64,000 bases of DNA, from NCBI GenBank assembly GCA_050084515.1, contig CM114271.1, positions 40,920,001 through 40,984,000 of the forward strand, given 5' to 3'. Shown here piece by piece: positions 1 through 12,959 of this stretch; position 1 is the stretch's first letter, and the number at the start of each line of letters is the position of its first letter. A model generated the notes under the pieces. That model ran no database searches and was not told the DNA's origin. It was given only the letters and a program-made list of their open reading frames with translations. The position numbers and the translations under genes were made by a program. This DNA comes from Blasia pusilla (Eukaryota; Marchantiophyta; Marchantiopsida; Blasiales).

Positions 1-799
1 GATTTCTCCCAACGAAAATGTAAAATATGTGAAATTAAAAATCAGCAAGGTAGATGGTGCTCCCGAGAGCACCGGCATGGGGCAACCTGCCCCCATACTC
101 AATCCCTATCAAAAATTGGGGAGCGCTTCCTCGCGCCACTTTCTCACACAGAAAATCGACACATAAACGTCAAAATAGCGCGGCTCTTGCTCTCGTGAGC
201 ACTCCCATGAGCCATGACGTGGGGAACACGGTCCCCAACCTGTACCAAACATCGAGCAACGAGAGAGCTCTCCCATGAAGCTCTCTCACCCCCTCATTCT
301 CTCTTTGTAAAATAAGGTGAAATCTCTCTCAACACCATAGCTCTCAAATGTGTGCACCCTCTCTCAATGTCAAACCAAACCCACTCTCCTAATAAGAGGC
401 TTGGATTACTCTCACAAGGCAAGGGACGATAGTTCCGCAGCCTCATGCCAAAAGGTTCAACAAAGAGAGAATGAGCTCTCAAGCTCTCTCTCATTGAGGT
501 ATACCCCTCCCCTCTCCCAAGCTCTCTCTATGGTAACCTATGCTCCTTCGCTCTTGATCTCATGTAGGAGGTCAAGGGCCACTTACTAAAATAGAAAGTA
601 GATCATATACTCAAAATGGTACCTACCTAAAATAGTAAGTTCCTCAATATGGCTCAAAATGAGCCGAAACGAAGGGGAAACCTGCTCTCTCAAGTTTCAT
701 CGGGCCTCATTAGGTCATCCTCGACCTCCTGAGCTTGTCCTCCACTACTCACGAAGGCGTTCTACTAGATCTCACCGATCTATTCTAAAAGACGTGACA
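1..799 (-). repeat. LTR of DNMT-carrying Gypsy family, copy 1 (runs off left edge)
   Basis: This segment is the reverse complement of the segment at about 9,155-9,975, with scattered differences and small indels. Read on the minus strand it begins TGTCACGTCT at 799, which fits the TG start of an LTR. It contains a long CT/GA-rich tract and a purine-rich block shared with the copies near 9.2 and 54 kb. The window starts inside the repeat, so its 3' end and the element it belongs to lie to the left. The short ORFs in it are not conserved between copies and I do not regard them as genes. The LTR assignment is inferred from the TG start, its position upstream of gag in copy 2, and its presence next to the Gypsy body near 62 kb. 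Confidence 0.6.
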
Positions 800-3700
800 A
801 CATGGAATTGCATGCTGGTAGCTAACCCGCAATTCCTTTTTTGGCTTAAGTCGTAAGTTATCCTTTGCAACACTTAGCATCTTCCCTTCGATAAGCCTAG
901 ATTAGTTTTTGGGAACTAGTCTTAACTATCAAATAAGCTAACTAAGTGTGCTACCTAAGACTTCTCTAGCTCACAACTCGTAAGCATCCCACTTGTTTAC
1001 ACCACATACAAGTCATACTACTTTCAAGTCACTCTCGTATTCGACTTACACGCGTCACTTAGTTCACTCACGCTATCACGAGTAAGATCACCCCAAGCCC
1101 CACGGACGCTAGGTCGAGCCCTAGTGTTAGTCACCCGACTCTTAGTCCTATTGTAGGTGCTTATCCAAATACAAGCACTTACCCCAAATACTACTTGTCT
1201 ATCCTCTTTACTTACATCCTAAGCATATGAGGAACTACTCAGTGCCATGCACTACACGACACAAATTGGAATTAAAACAAGCATCGAATCTAGCAAAATA
1301 TATTTTACATGAAAAATACAAAATATATTTTACATTCTATATTTTGCAAAATATAGAATGTTTCTCATAAAAATTAGTTTAGGGTTAAGGAATTTCATAT
1401 ATCAAGAGCGTGCCTCATTACGTCCAAATTTGTAGAATGATGAGAAGTTAAAATCTAAATTTTGGGAATAGTTCTTAATTATGCTTGAGCCTACTCAAAC
1501 TATTTCCCTTGATTCTTTCTTCGATTTTCAATTTTCCAAAATAAATAAATGAGAATATTAAGGCCTTTTCTTTCCAAATAAAAATTTCCTTTGTTATCTT
1601 TTGTCTTTTGAAATTTACCATGTTCTCTCTCACTTTGTATTTTTCCTTACTACTTATTTTGTTTTGTAGGCATAAAAGAGGTTGAGAAGGATATGGAGGT
1701 ATGATTCTTGGTTACTTTACCAATAAGATTACTCAAAGTAGGGATTGATTTTGCAGTGAAAAGTCTTTGGTTCAACTCCTATAGCAATTGGTTATACGAG
1801 GTAAGAATATGTTGGAGAATTCATTGTTTAATGCGTACCAAAATTTCCATTGTTTTGGTCATGGCACTCTCCACAAGTTTGAGTGAATGATCCACAGTTT
1901 CACATGTATAGCAAGACACTAGGAAGGTTCCTTGGCCCGCTACAACAGACTATTCGATCTTGAAGCATACTATACTATAGTTGAGTGACTCTTATATGTT
2001 GATGATTTCTTGGATAAGAGATAACATCTTCCATTAAACAAAGTCAAAGATAACTATCGTATGCTTATTGGTTTCAACGTCTATTTATATACCATTATCA
2101 AAACTAGGGTTTAAGGAATGGAAAAAGTTCTATGGATGTCTTATGTCATTTTCAAGATTTAAAGATTGTGTAATATTTTCTTTTCATGCATAATTATTTT
2201 CTTTATTATTTAAAAAATAACATCATTATTATTTTCAATGCCAATTTTGTTCATGTCCCTTTCATTCATATCATTGCAAATATTTTGTTTTATTATGACC
2301 TCATCAAATTGTGTATGGTTTTCTGAATAAGGTATTGCATCAAGGTGCACAATTATTCGATAATCAAGTTGTGGAATTATCTTTATGTGTCATTTTTTAG
2401 AACTAGTAGTTCAAGCACGTATGATGGTAAGTCAGAGGGATGGAAATTTGAAATGGTAATGAAAGGACCCCTAAATATGAAACTCCAAAAATGAACAAAA
2501 GGTTTGGTATGAAATTCCAGCAATTGAAAACATTAGGATTGGCTATTTTTATAGATTTTTTGGTTGGTGAAGGCTCATGTGTAAAATTCCAGGATGAATG
2601 TTCTTGAGGATAATATTTTAATCTAGATTTTTTCCAATGGTATATTTTTGGTAAGCTCAACAATTGAAGAACTGGTGTGTGTGAAGGTTGCAAATTTCAA
2701 TTCTAAATGCAAGAAGGTAACAAAAGTAATAATATAAGTAGGTTTCCAAAGAAATTTGCTTATGATGAAAAATAAAATTACATGAAACCCCCTTATTTGA
2801 AAAGAAAACAAACTTTACTCTCCTTGATTTTGTAAAAAACTGTTTTTTCCCATTCTTGGCAGGGAAAAAAGAAAATACAACTTCCCTTTACCAAACCTAC
2901 CTCCCATTAAAGAAAGAAAATTATTCTCATAATTTGGAATTAGTTTTTATTATAGCATAATTCTACCTCATCACGAGTTTTTTGTTTTTTTTTCTAACGG
3001 AGTGTGATTATTTTCTAATTTTAAATTTCAAAAGTGGGTAAAATTAAGGAATGTGAAGGATATTTGTGGAAAAAAACTTAAGAAAGAATTATTAATTCTT
3101 AATAAAAATTAGTATTACGACTTAATGGTATCGTTTTTAGCGTGAAGCGTTAAATTTTTTTTTCCAAAAGCTCCAAAGATGATGTGTAGAGAAAAAGGAC
3201 CCAACCATTTCTTTATTTTTCTCATTAAATCATGAGCATCTAACTAGCAACAGCCAACACATCCCACACATAACACATGGAATACCCTCATAAGCAAGAA
3301 AGTATACCGGTCTAAAAAAGTACTTCATGCGTCTCTTGTGTCAAAAAATGATACAACCTTCCGTTTCTTCCTTTCCATAGAATATGTTGAGAAAGTGGGA
3401 ATGAAAGAGTCCATGAAGTCCTTTGAACTCGAGGACGTACGAAAGGCAAAGCAGACGTGAAACGAGGATACATTAGTTCGGTACGAGCCAGCGAATCAGA
3501 GTCTCATGAATTAAACAGATTACTTCTGCATTGCTCATTGAAAATTGTTTACACTAAGTAGAAAGTTTGAGAATAACATCCTTCGAGGAATCGAGGAAGT
3601 TATGACATCACTCCACAATCTTTAAGGATTCCCATGGCCCCACAATCATCCGCTGGCGCAGCGGATGGACTCCTTCTAGAAGCGCGCCTATTATTGAATC

Positions 3701-4325
3701 AGTTGGAAATAGATCGAGTGGAATGTGCTTGAGCGGTGTTGAGTCGAACGGTTCGCTCCAGTACGAGCGCCACCACAAAAGAGTAAGTAAGCATCCTGTG
3801 CTGGAGTTTTTGGTGGAAATTAAATGAACCAGTTGGCAGAGTGGTGAGGTTGCAAGGGCGCACACAATTGCCCCACCGTCCAGCTTTCGGACTCGAACGT
3901 TTGACAGCTTTTTCATGGCACATTTCTACCCACCTGCAAGTACCAGGACGGTCATTAAACGCACCCGTGCGTGCTAACTGCTGGCTGAGCTTGGCTCCCT
4001 AAGTCGTCGGTTGGCCTCACAAGAACTGCAAGATTTCTTTATGATAAAGTGGAAATGTTGTGATACCATCATGCGGATCCTTGCACCGAAGCTTTGGACT
4101 GTGCACATGTGGGGGTTTTAAAGCCGTCGTCCGAGTGCGGTTGACTTAATGCTCGCAGCTTTTTCTCAGTCCGGAGATCGCAAGAGTAAGTGTGGTTTTT
4201 CTTTCTTTTGGGGTGCACAATGCTTGCAAGATTGTGACCCCCCCACCCCCACCATCATGCAGTGCGGTGTACTGAACTCCAGACATGGAGTTTCGGCCGG
4301 TGGAGATTTCTAGACATCATCGGAA
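800..4325. other. Intergenic, AT-rich; no gene recognised
   Basis: From 800 to about 3,600 the sequence is AT-rich with homopolymer runs and no ORF that looks coding. From about 3,600 to 4,325 it is more GC-balanced. A 102-codon minus-strand ORF (3,608-3,916) lies there, but I see no domain or splice context supporting it. This part probably holds the 3' flank of the minus-strand gene that ends at 4,326. Confidence 0.5.
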
Positions 4326-7300
4326 TTATGCACGGTGGATGCTTGTTGCGGCAGTCTCTAAATCAGGTTCTCTACTTCTCACAGGTTCATGCATTGGTGT
4401 GAAATCGTGCGACACCGCCGGCCCAGAAGGTTTCTTCCCGTCTTGCAGTGTAGTGGACTCACTCAGGACTCGACAGGAGTCATGAAGCGTAAGAAAATAT
4501 GCGTGAGGTTTCTTTCAACTTGTACGTACTTGATTTTTGGAGCTTTCTCTGGGTCTGTATGCTCGGGAGATATCTCGAAAGAGCTTTCGTATCAAGGAGC
4601 ACAGCACTAAAACAGCGCAACAGCTCGTGACTATTCCAGCAATACTCGCCACAATCACCTGCAAGTCCTCATGCACGCAGAACAGACGGAACTCCCTTAC
4701 GAACAAAATCTGGGATTTCTAGTGCAAGAAAGCTTTCACCGGAGTGTTAGAGGCAGAGACATTCGCCGGCCGGTCTCGTAGAAATCAGACTTCCGCTAAA
4801 GAGCATGAAAATATAGTGCAATGTCGTTCGCAATCTGTGATTTACGAGAATCATAAAGCGCAGAGAAGCTAACAGCAGAAGCGAGGTGTCTTTCTCCATT
4901 CACTCGGCGCTCTCTCTTTCTCCGGAATATTTCACAGAAAGCATTCCACAAATTTCAACAAATCAATTCATTTCTTCTCTCGAAGGAGGTCGTGATACTG
5001 ACAATGGAATAAGATCGATCTGCGGCTCGCTCATAGGCCCTCCTCCTGAGAACGTAGGGATGTGTTGGGCTCATGCTATTACACCACGAGAATTGAAATG
5101 GATTTTGCGAGAAATCAGTCTCCCATCCATCGGGACATTTGCACGTGCGCTCGTCCGGGTCTGGTTCTCCTCTCGGCGTACAATTCAATCGCGGTTGGGG
5201 CGCGGGGAAATGGAAGCGAACGGAGCCCGTATCCATGCAGCCCTGTGCAACACGGCACTGCAGGTGAACACAATGCACAGAACAGCGACGCAGAGCTCGC
5301 ACTTCTGCAAAATGCGGGACCAAAGAGGAACATATCCAAGCCTCCACTATCCTCCCTACCAGATACCGGTTGTTGTGAACAGAAGAGATTTATCGTAGTT
5401 GGCGTAGCCTCTCTGGATTACTTTCCAATTTGTAGCTTGCGTCGCACGGGTTGTTCACGTACGCACTCAAGAGCTTAAATCGCGGAGGATATGCGTCCTC
5501 CAGACTCTGAAGGTTCAGGACTGTTGCTCTGCGTTCCTGGAGCGTTTCAGTTCATCTTGTGAAGCAAACTCGTGTCATCGTGAGTTTAAATTTTCACCTA
5601 TTAAATTATCATTGGACTTTCTTTTCTTGCCGGGTCTATTCACCGAGGTCAGGATGTACTCTAAGTTGACCTTCGACAAGACTGACTGACAGTGAATCAA
5701 ATGTAAATGGCACTATAGAGCATCCAGTCTTCTCGAATTCTGCTGGCTTAACAATGTTGGAATTTGGGAGTATGAGGGATGACCAACCTCGACAGGATCA
5801 CAAGGTTCACAGAGCCTTGTTTCGGCGTTCCAGATTGGTTTATCCTTGTATTTGGTGGGACAATCTGCTGCCTTCGCACAGAATGTGTAGTGGTTGATGA
5901 TCTGCACGAATTGAAAGAGCGTGTACAAGAAGATAGCGAATTGGGTCAGTGTTTCTTGAGGTATTGGATACCATCGATATTCTTGCGGAGTTCTTTGCAT
6001 TCTCCTAGTTCAGTCTAGATCAAGTACCTTCTAAACTTTCTCTCTTCCTCAGTTATGGTTGTATTGTCCCAACAATACGACCGGTAGAGTTTAATGAGCA
6101 GGTTCTCGTCCTCAGTCCCATGGCCCTCTTGGCTCCTGGTGTACTATATATCAAATCATTCGTTCTCTGGTTTCAACAGAACCAATCGTTCATTCATTCC
6201 TCTTCTAATTTGAAGGCCACCACTGCCAGTATTAGTTAGCAAATGTTGCGTCCAATTCAATTCCAGTCTCATGGCCCTATTTCATGAACAACAAATCAGT
6301 TCATTCCTTCATTCCAAGAATTCGTGAGCTCCACTGTGGCAAGGCTCTGATGGACACAACGTACTGAGTAGAGATTAGATCTTTCACAAGATTCTTTCCC
6401 AAGGAGAAGGACTGGGGCCAATACCTGTTAATGACATTGGGGGCAATCCCAGTGCCAGGGAGGTGACCCCTGATCCATAGCATGAATCATCCATGCTCGG
6501 ACGAGAGACCACTGCTGTTCGTAACAGGTGTGAACTTCTGCAATGCCCCTGGATCAAACTTGCAAATCCAGGGACGTCACTGAAACCAACTCCTTCATGG
6601 AGAGCCCTTCAAGCTTGGGAAACTTCAAGTCTGGTTTGTGAGGGGCTCGATGGATTCGGTGCCGTTGCACCCACACGGGGGGGCGGGTATCATAAAAGCC
6701 TATATACTTCCCGGGGACTAGAAATGAAATACAATGAATTCTAAGAATCATGGCCTCCTGGGGAACCTTGGATGATGAATACTTCGGAGAGTAGAAGATC
6801 CGAATCTGCGAGAGCAGAATCAGCCATTCTACTATGGTACTAGTTTATGAGTACAATCTGCAGCTCCATACCCACGGAGAAACCGTCTCGCAGTGTGGAT
6901 GATGCATTGCTTTTCTAGTTTAAAGCCTTCATGACGTTAGCTTCTCCCATTCTTGGACTACAGGCAGAAATATGGGGAATCGGGACTGGCTCTCTGATGA
7001 CAATTTGTCAGTTGAAGTGGAAAAATCAGCTTCGTTCAATTGCTCCACCCTGAAGTTTTGATGGAGATCTATTGGTTCCAGGAGAGATGGCTCAAGCTAG
7101 TAACATTTAGGATGACGAAGGTTCTCGAGACGGTAGGGCAGCCATGCCTCGCTTGGATAATGTAAAGATTTTGTATCCGCTCACTTCATTCTCCTTATCC
7201 ACCAAAAGTCTCCAGGAAACTCCAGGATCTTACCTTCAGTTCTTCATCAACGCTACAATCCACGCAGATCATTTTGGTTGATCCAGTGCCATCCGGTCTT

Positions 7301-7400
7301 CTCAGACAATAACCTAAGGTCAGATTCAACACAAATTGCATAGTCAGAACACCACATGTTTGGTGTGAACAGCAACCTTTCTTTCTACTGCTCGGCCTAC
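4326..7400 (-). CDS. Probable multi-exon gene for a cysteine-rich single-pass membrane protein
   Basis: I infer a minus-strand gene from a series of open segments with good splice sites. Candidate exons are 7,400-7,234 (many cysteines, motif MICVDC, donor GTAAGA), 6,805-6,560 (ends in a leucine-rich VTSLDLQ), one ending at 6,425 (leucine-rich, SLALGLPPMSLTG), 6,135-6,028, 5,901-5,788 (CxxC near its end), 5,257-about 5,084 (CKCPDGWETDF, then FSWC), 4,718-4,530 (a hydrophobic stretch of about 20 residues, VASIAGIVTSCCAVLVLC, then a basic juxtamembrane segment) and 4,441-4,326 (short tail ending in TAA). This gives a cysteine-rich ectodomain, one membrane pass and a short cytoplasmic tail with no kinase. 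Phases agree between the 5,901-5,788 and 5,257 exons. The join from about 5,084 to 4,718 does not phase cleanly, so an exon or boundary is missing there. The 5' exon with signal peptide was not found and may lie up to 8.9 kb. Family unknown to me. Confidence 0.42.
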
Positions 7401-9154
7401 CTATGTGAGAAACTCAGACGACGTCTAGGTGATGAGAGCAAACTGTAGGATTGACTACTTAAAACTAAGGTGGCGCAGAGTCCAGATTCTAGGATTGACC
7501 GAACAGTATTAGTAATCAATTGCTGGGAGACATAAACAGCTGTTTCAGTACGAAGATCGTCACACGAACGAATGGTTGTAAAGAGGAACGGATGAATGAA
7601 TGTTGAACCCCAAGACGCTGGGATCCTGCAATCCCGTAATTCATGATGTTAATTTTGTCATTTTGAACGCAAATGAGAGTCGGGCAGACCTAGAATTGGA
7701 GGAGTTACATGGCGAGCTCAAACTGTAGTTTGACAGGGTGAATTCGAGGAGGTTTACGACTGGGATATCTATGAACTTGTCAGTCTTCCCCTTCGATTCC
7801 TTCCGTCACGTGATCATCACGATAGTAACATAGCAAAAGACACTGGATCTCTGGCGGTTCAGAACAGTAAAGTATGATCCAAAACCCATTTTACCCCGTC
7901 AAAATGCACCACACAAATGACAAGTCAGTGTGACGACATAAGAATCCTAATTAGCATTTATCGAGATCTGCCAATCATTGATCGGTTCCAGACCTTTTCA
8001 GGTGCTTCGGATCTCGGGCACTGTGACTTAGTGACCTAAACCAGCTGCAAAATAGACAGGAATCGACTTTTCCGTTCCCCTTTCTCACCAAATACTTTTA
8101 TTTAGTGGATGACCGATCCAGAGATCTTGGTATGCTGTGGTTTAGTGGGGCGGTGGCTTCATAATTTTCCTGTGGTAGTGTTTGAGCCAGTCCTTTGGTC
8201 CCTCACCGCCGTGAACACTACTATTGCTGAAACCAAAACTCATTCTGGCCTTCCTCAGATGCAACCCGAAATATCTGAAACGCCCCAGACGTTCTCCGCC
8301 CCAAGCTTCCAGAAATGATCGTGTTTCTGGCTCTGAAACCCTAGTGATTAGTGGATTCCAAAGACATTTCTAGAAGCGTTGCGCATTGGTTTGCACACCC
8401 CAAAAACATGCAGATTCTTAGACGAGGCCGGTCCAAAAGCGGCCGTTGCAACCCGAGAGTGTAAGCCACCGCCCGCGGAAAGCCGTCCGCGATCGCTAAG
8501 ATACAAATTTTTTCTCCGTCTCTACAGTGCACACAGATGTAGCAACGATCCTTGATTGGACAGGGAAAGAGAATTCAAAATTGGGTGCTTTTGGGTTTAC
8601 GTGACTTAGGCATGGCTAGCTGGCTGGCTGGATGCAATCGCTCTGCACTCCTCTTCCACTCGAGCTCCTGCAAATTACGCCAACTGACACCCGACAACAG
8701 CCGCACACAAATCATAACAGAATCGGGAGTCAGGATCTAGCATCACCACAAGCCCGTCATATCCGGCTTCGGCATTTGCGCGCACTGCATGCAAGCTTTT
8801 AAGTACATCTCCATAGATTTCTTTCCAATTCTGAGACCACTTCCGACTAACTGGAAAATAGCTTTCTTTCCTCGTATTAATTTTATAAGTATTCCAGAAA
8901 TAAAATTTTCGTGCCAAAAATGTGTTACTATGTTTTAATATTTCTTTTTACCAAAACATTTTTTATTTTCCGATGTACTGAAAATAAAAAGGTGTTTGAA
9001 GAATTTTTGCTACTATATGGCGCGTGAAAGGACTAATGATGTTACACACAAATTCAAATGTGAAACATTTTCTTGTTGCCCAATTGCCACGTGTCAAAGG
9101 GAGAGGTATTTGCAAATCAAGAAGACACTCTCCAATAATAGTATAGATTGCACA
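7401..9154. other. No confident gene; possible 5' exons of the minus-strand gene
   Basis: Minus-strand open segments occur at about 7,640-7,790 (motif NYSLSSPCNSSNS), 8,341-8,532 and 8,675-8,917. The first resembles extracellular cysteine-rich sequence and could belong to the gene ending at 4,326. I could not assign consistent splice sites to any of them. From about 8,870 to 9,150 the sequence turns AT-rich with no coding signal. Confidence 0.35.
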
Positions 9155-10010
9155 TGTCACGTCTCTTAGGATAGATCGGTGAGATCTAGTAGAGCGCCTT
9201 CGTGACTAGCGGAGGACAAGTTCAGTAGGTCGAGGATGACCTGCTAAGGCCCCGGGAAACTTGAGAGAGCAGGTTTCCCCTTCGTTTCGGCTCATTTAGA
9301 GCCATATTAAAGAACATACTATTTTAGGTAAGTATCATTTTTTGAGTATGTGATCGACTTTATATTTTTAGTAAGTAGCCCTTGACCTCCTACATCAGGT
9401 CAAGAGCCAAGGAGATGACTTGGGAGCATAGGTTACCATGGAGAGAGCTTGGGAGAGGGGAGAGGTATACCTCATGGAGAGAGAATTTGAGAGCTCATTC
9501 TTTCCTTGTTGAACCTCTTGGCATAAGGCCGCGGAGCTATGGTCCCTTGCCTTGTGAGTGTAACCCAAGCCTCTCATTAGGAGAGTGGGTTTGGTTTGAC
9601 ATGAGAGAGAATGCACACCTTTGAGAGCTATGGTGAGAGATGGTGTAGAGAGAGATTGGATCTTACTTTACGAAGAGAGAATGAGAGAGTGAGAGAGCTT
9701 CATGGGGGAGCTCGTTGGTCACTCGTTGTTTTTGCAGGTTGGGGACAGTGTTCCCCATTCAGCGGCTCATGGGAGTGCTCACCAAAGCAAGGGCTGCTTT
9801 GATTGTTCTTTGCATTTGCCGATTTTTTGTGTGGAAAAGTGGCGCGCGGAAGCGTTGCCCAATTTCTGATAGGGATTGATTATGGGGGCGGATTGCCCCA
9901 TGCCGGTGCTCTCGGGAGCACCTGTAGCTTGCTGATTTGTATTTTTACAGGTTTTATATTTTCGTTGGGAGAAATCAAGGCGGAAGCGCTGCCAAATTTT
10001 ATGTAGGAGA
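9155..10010 (+). repeat. LTR of DNMT-carrying Gypsy family, copy 2
   Basis: This is the inverted counterpart of the repeat at 1-799. It starts TGTCACGTCT at 9,155 and includes the same purine-rich GAGAGAG tracts. It precedes, in the same orientation, the leader and gag at 11,190. The same first 35 bases are found on the minus strand at 61,951-61,985, directly in front of the protease region of the large Gypsy copy, which is why I assign it to that family. The exact 3' end and the primer-binding site were not identified, so the end coordinate is approximate. Confidence 0.6.
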
Positions 10011-11189
10011 AAGAGACATTGGACTTTACGACAGTCCCCGTTAGCTTTACTCGAATGTCTGATTCTAAATATTTTTTGACGTTGTCGTAGATCGTGAAGT
10101 TGTGCACGCTGTGCAACAAACAATGCGCAATTTGGAGTTGCGAGCAAAAAGTAATGATCAATCTTGCAAAACTGCCATTGCTAAGCAATTTTTAGGATTA
10201 AATTGTTCAAACCCTAAACCAGCCGCCACGCCGGCACTGGCCGTCGCCGTCATTGTCACTGTCGATGGTCAACCATCACCATCAACGGTCAACCGTCACC
10301 ATCAACGGTCCACCGTCCGTTGTCCACCCTTTGGTTGCCATTGCCGCCATTACGGAGTGGAGGGTCTTCCACCACGTTCGTTGATTCTCTAACTTGCGTC
10401 GCCACCACGTACTTTGTTTTGGCCGCCACCGTCATCGCAGTTTCGTCATCAACCTATGATGGCAGGTGACCCCGGGTTATGGAGTTTGAGTTTTCATTTC
10501 ATTCCGCTATGTTGTGATTGGTAGCCGCTTGATGACGATCGAGTACCGTGGCGTGATGCTCGTAGCCGCAACGTGCCGCCGATTGCTGCGCCATGCCGCT
10601 CGTGACCGCACCGCACCGTCTCGATCACGGAGTCGCTCCTTCACTAAGGAGCAGAGTGTGTGAATTTCTGGTTGAGGAGGGTTTGCCGTTGAGTGCCGCG
10701 TCCCATTCCCGAGTGCCGTGCCGTTTGTAGCCGTTCCGTGCTGCCGGTGCCACACTAGACCGGAGGAGGTTTGAGCAACGTCACTACGAGAGGTGTACGA
10801 CTTGTTGATTGGAGGAGTTGTCTTCACGACCGAGTTGGGGTTGAGATTTACATTTGCCGAGAAGCGACATCGACATTATTGTCAAGTTACCCATTCTTGT
10901 CTCTTACCCTGCACGTGTGAGGGGTTTCCGGATATTGGGAAGTTATTTGGGATATTGGGTTTTGTGCTGATGCTAGGAGCATCGTTGATGTATGGGTTTA
11001 GGGGACATAGACCTCTATGGGATGTCCAGAGTTGAGGATGGTTTGTCGATAAGACGATAGATCGGTTGATTTGCCGCACCACGTTGCTTGATGCCGCATA
11101 GCACACGTCTTAGTGAGAGAGTGTAGATTGAGTGCTGCATGTTTAGTTTGAGTGATTGAGGGATTACTCCCGAGATTGAGAGTGATCGT
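10011..11189 (+). other. Untranslated leader between LTR and gag
   Basis: About 1.2 kb between the LTR and the gag ORF. It contains GC-rich CCGCC/GTCGCC stretches (10,220-10,620) and a block of ACCATCAACGGTC repeats near 10,265-10,310, but no conserved ORF. A long leader of this sort is common in Gypsy elements. I saw no convincing tRNA-complementary primer-binding site. Confidence 0.4.
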
Positions 11190-12325
11190 GTGAGAGGGGC
11201 ACAAGGGCCATCACGGCGTCCTTTCAGGATTTTGAGAGGCGAGGTAGTGGACTTGAGAGTAGCTCTGGAGGGTTTACCCGAAGTGGTGCGAGGTTTTCAG
11301 GGTCTCCACGTGAGAGACCACTCGATCTCCTTCTGTGTCGTCTCAGACAAGGGGGAGCGTATAGAGGAGTGTGTTAGTGATCCACCGTACACATTGAGTG
11401 GTCCTACCAGTTGGGCGTACGAGATGGACGACGGGGGCAGAGGACCGCATAGGTTTTTGGGTGTTGTAGGCACTATAGAGCTACATGAATTCATTGCGGA
11501 TTTTAGGAGTTGGTGTGACTCACAGCGGGCTAGGAACTCTAGAGAGTTCAACCTGTTTACAGCATGGAATGGTATGTTCCAGCATTTAGAGGGGGCACCC
11601 ATGGACGATTAACATGAGTTTTCCAACAGATATACCCAGGAGATTGAGGCATGGCGACTCTATTATGACCCACACTATGAATCATGGACGAAGTTGTTCC
11701 CAGATGAGGAAGAGGAGTCAGGAGAGGCTACTTCCTCTTCCACTAGTGACGTTTCAGGAGGGATCACTCGCATTGGAGCAATTGCATCGTCTAGTCGGGT
11801 TCGTCCCCGGTTCAACCCTATGGTTGAGTTCTTTGCTGAGTTGAGGGCGAGCTACCAAAGGGGTACGGACAGAGAAGTTGCGGAGCATCCACGACTTCCA
11901 AAGGCGCCCGGGTGAGAGTTTGCGTGAGGCTTACACTTGCTTGCCCCGTTTGATCAACGTCACTCAAGGGGTGAGAGAAGTTCAGGCTATCCAGTCATGG
12001 TACGTGATGCTGGACCGGACCCTGCGAACATGGGTACGGGAGGGGTGATTCTTATGAACACCTCCCCTATGTTGAGAGATTTTTTTAGGACTGCCGAGAA
12101 CATTGACGAGAACATGGCGGAGGAGAGCGTAGCCACCATGGGTTCTAGGCGAGAGCAGTCACAATTGTCTGCACCACCTGTGCAGCAACGTGGACTCCGA
12201 GATAGGTGGACTGTGGTACCACAAGCTCAGGGAGGATACCGGGAGGCCATGCCGCAGAGACCTGCGCCTTCATATGCGACTCAACAACAGCCGCCTACTA
12301 TTACTTGTTGGTCATGTGGTGGAGC
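11190..12325 (+). pseudogene. gag: Gypsy gag, broken, truncated inside its zinc knuckle
   Basis: Encodes a retrotransposon capsid-type Gag that would coat element RNA. The open segments lie in at least two frames. The first frame runs from 11,190 with an in-frame TAA at about 11,610 and stays open to about 11,915. A frameshift leads to the typical gag core (QRRPGESLREAYT, then LINVTQGV, then SWYVMLDRTLRTWVREG). A second shift leads to a glutamine/proline-rich linker ending in CWSCGG. Those are the first two cysteines of a CCHC zinc knuckle, after which gag similarity stops. The rest of a knuckle (YGHTRQVLC) resumes on the same strand at about 32,305. The frameshifts and stops mark this copy as dead. 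Confidence 0.75.
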
Positions 12326-12959
12326 CAAGGTGCGGTAAGAGGAGAGGAAGAGAGGAGAGAGGAGAGAGGAAACTACCTTCAACCCAAAGAGATAAATTTT
12401 TTTAAGAGAGTTTCCGTTGGGTTGAAGAGAGGAAACTTTTTGTGTAATTTTTTTGCATTTGTCTTCTCAGTTCTTAAGCACTCCCACAAATTTTATTTTT
12501 TCTTCCACATTTTAGCAACCCATGTGAGTCCGACGAGTTGCAATTTGCACAAAATTTAGAAAACTCAAAAATCAGTGGAATCATAAGTGTGGAACCAATC
12601 ACTTTTCCATCCAAGGTGTGGAAAAAATCTATCATTTGCCTAGGGCTGAATAGAGTTCAAGCTCAAAGTGAAGGTTTTGGAAAATGAAAGTACAATCTAA
12701 AACCTCATTTTGCATCCTCAAAGTGGTTTGTTTAGAATACTTTGCACTTCTTCGAGGGACAGAATTGGTTGGTGGATTCCTACTCCTACCTCTGACTCTC
12801 TTTAAACTACAAGCAACACATAGTACATGTGCTTATAAGGGAAATATCTTTTGCCACTTGTCTCTCTTTGGATAAAGTTATCACATGAACATGTGGGAAA
12901 GCAACAGATGTGCACCACACACACCCCTATGACACTTGAATTTATAGTGTTGTTGCTGA
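12326..12959. other. AG-rich and AT-rich inserted sequence
   Basis: This starts with GGAGAGGAAGAGAGG repeats at about 12,335-12,375, followed by AT-rich sequence without a supported ORF. A matching AG-rich block occurs at about 13,550-13,590, so 12.33-13.59 kb is flanked by similar purine repeats. It is the left edge of the 20-kb insertion in gag. Confidence 0.45.

Noticed and set aside
3830-3920. Possible tRNA (GGCAGAGTGGT box A-like)
   Set aside because: A box A-like string is present, but I could not fold an acceptor stem, and the TTCGGACTCGAAC part does not form a proper T-arm at the right distance.
4886-5398. 170-codon plus-strand ORF as a gene
   Set aside because: The opposite strand in this stretch has better splice sites and a coherent cysteine-rich exon; the plus-strand ORF shows no domain and looks like a shadow.
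1-9975. The two inverted 0.8-kb repeats as terminal inverted repeats of one transposon
   Set aside because: The same repeat also occurs at 54 kb and, as its first 35 bp, at 62 kb next to a Gypsy body, and one copy precedes gag; LTRs of separate elements in opposite orientation explain this better.
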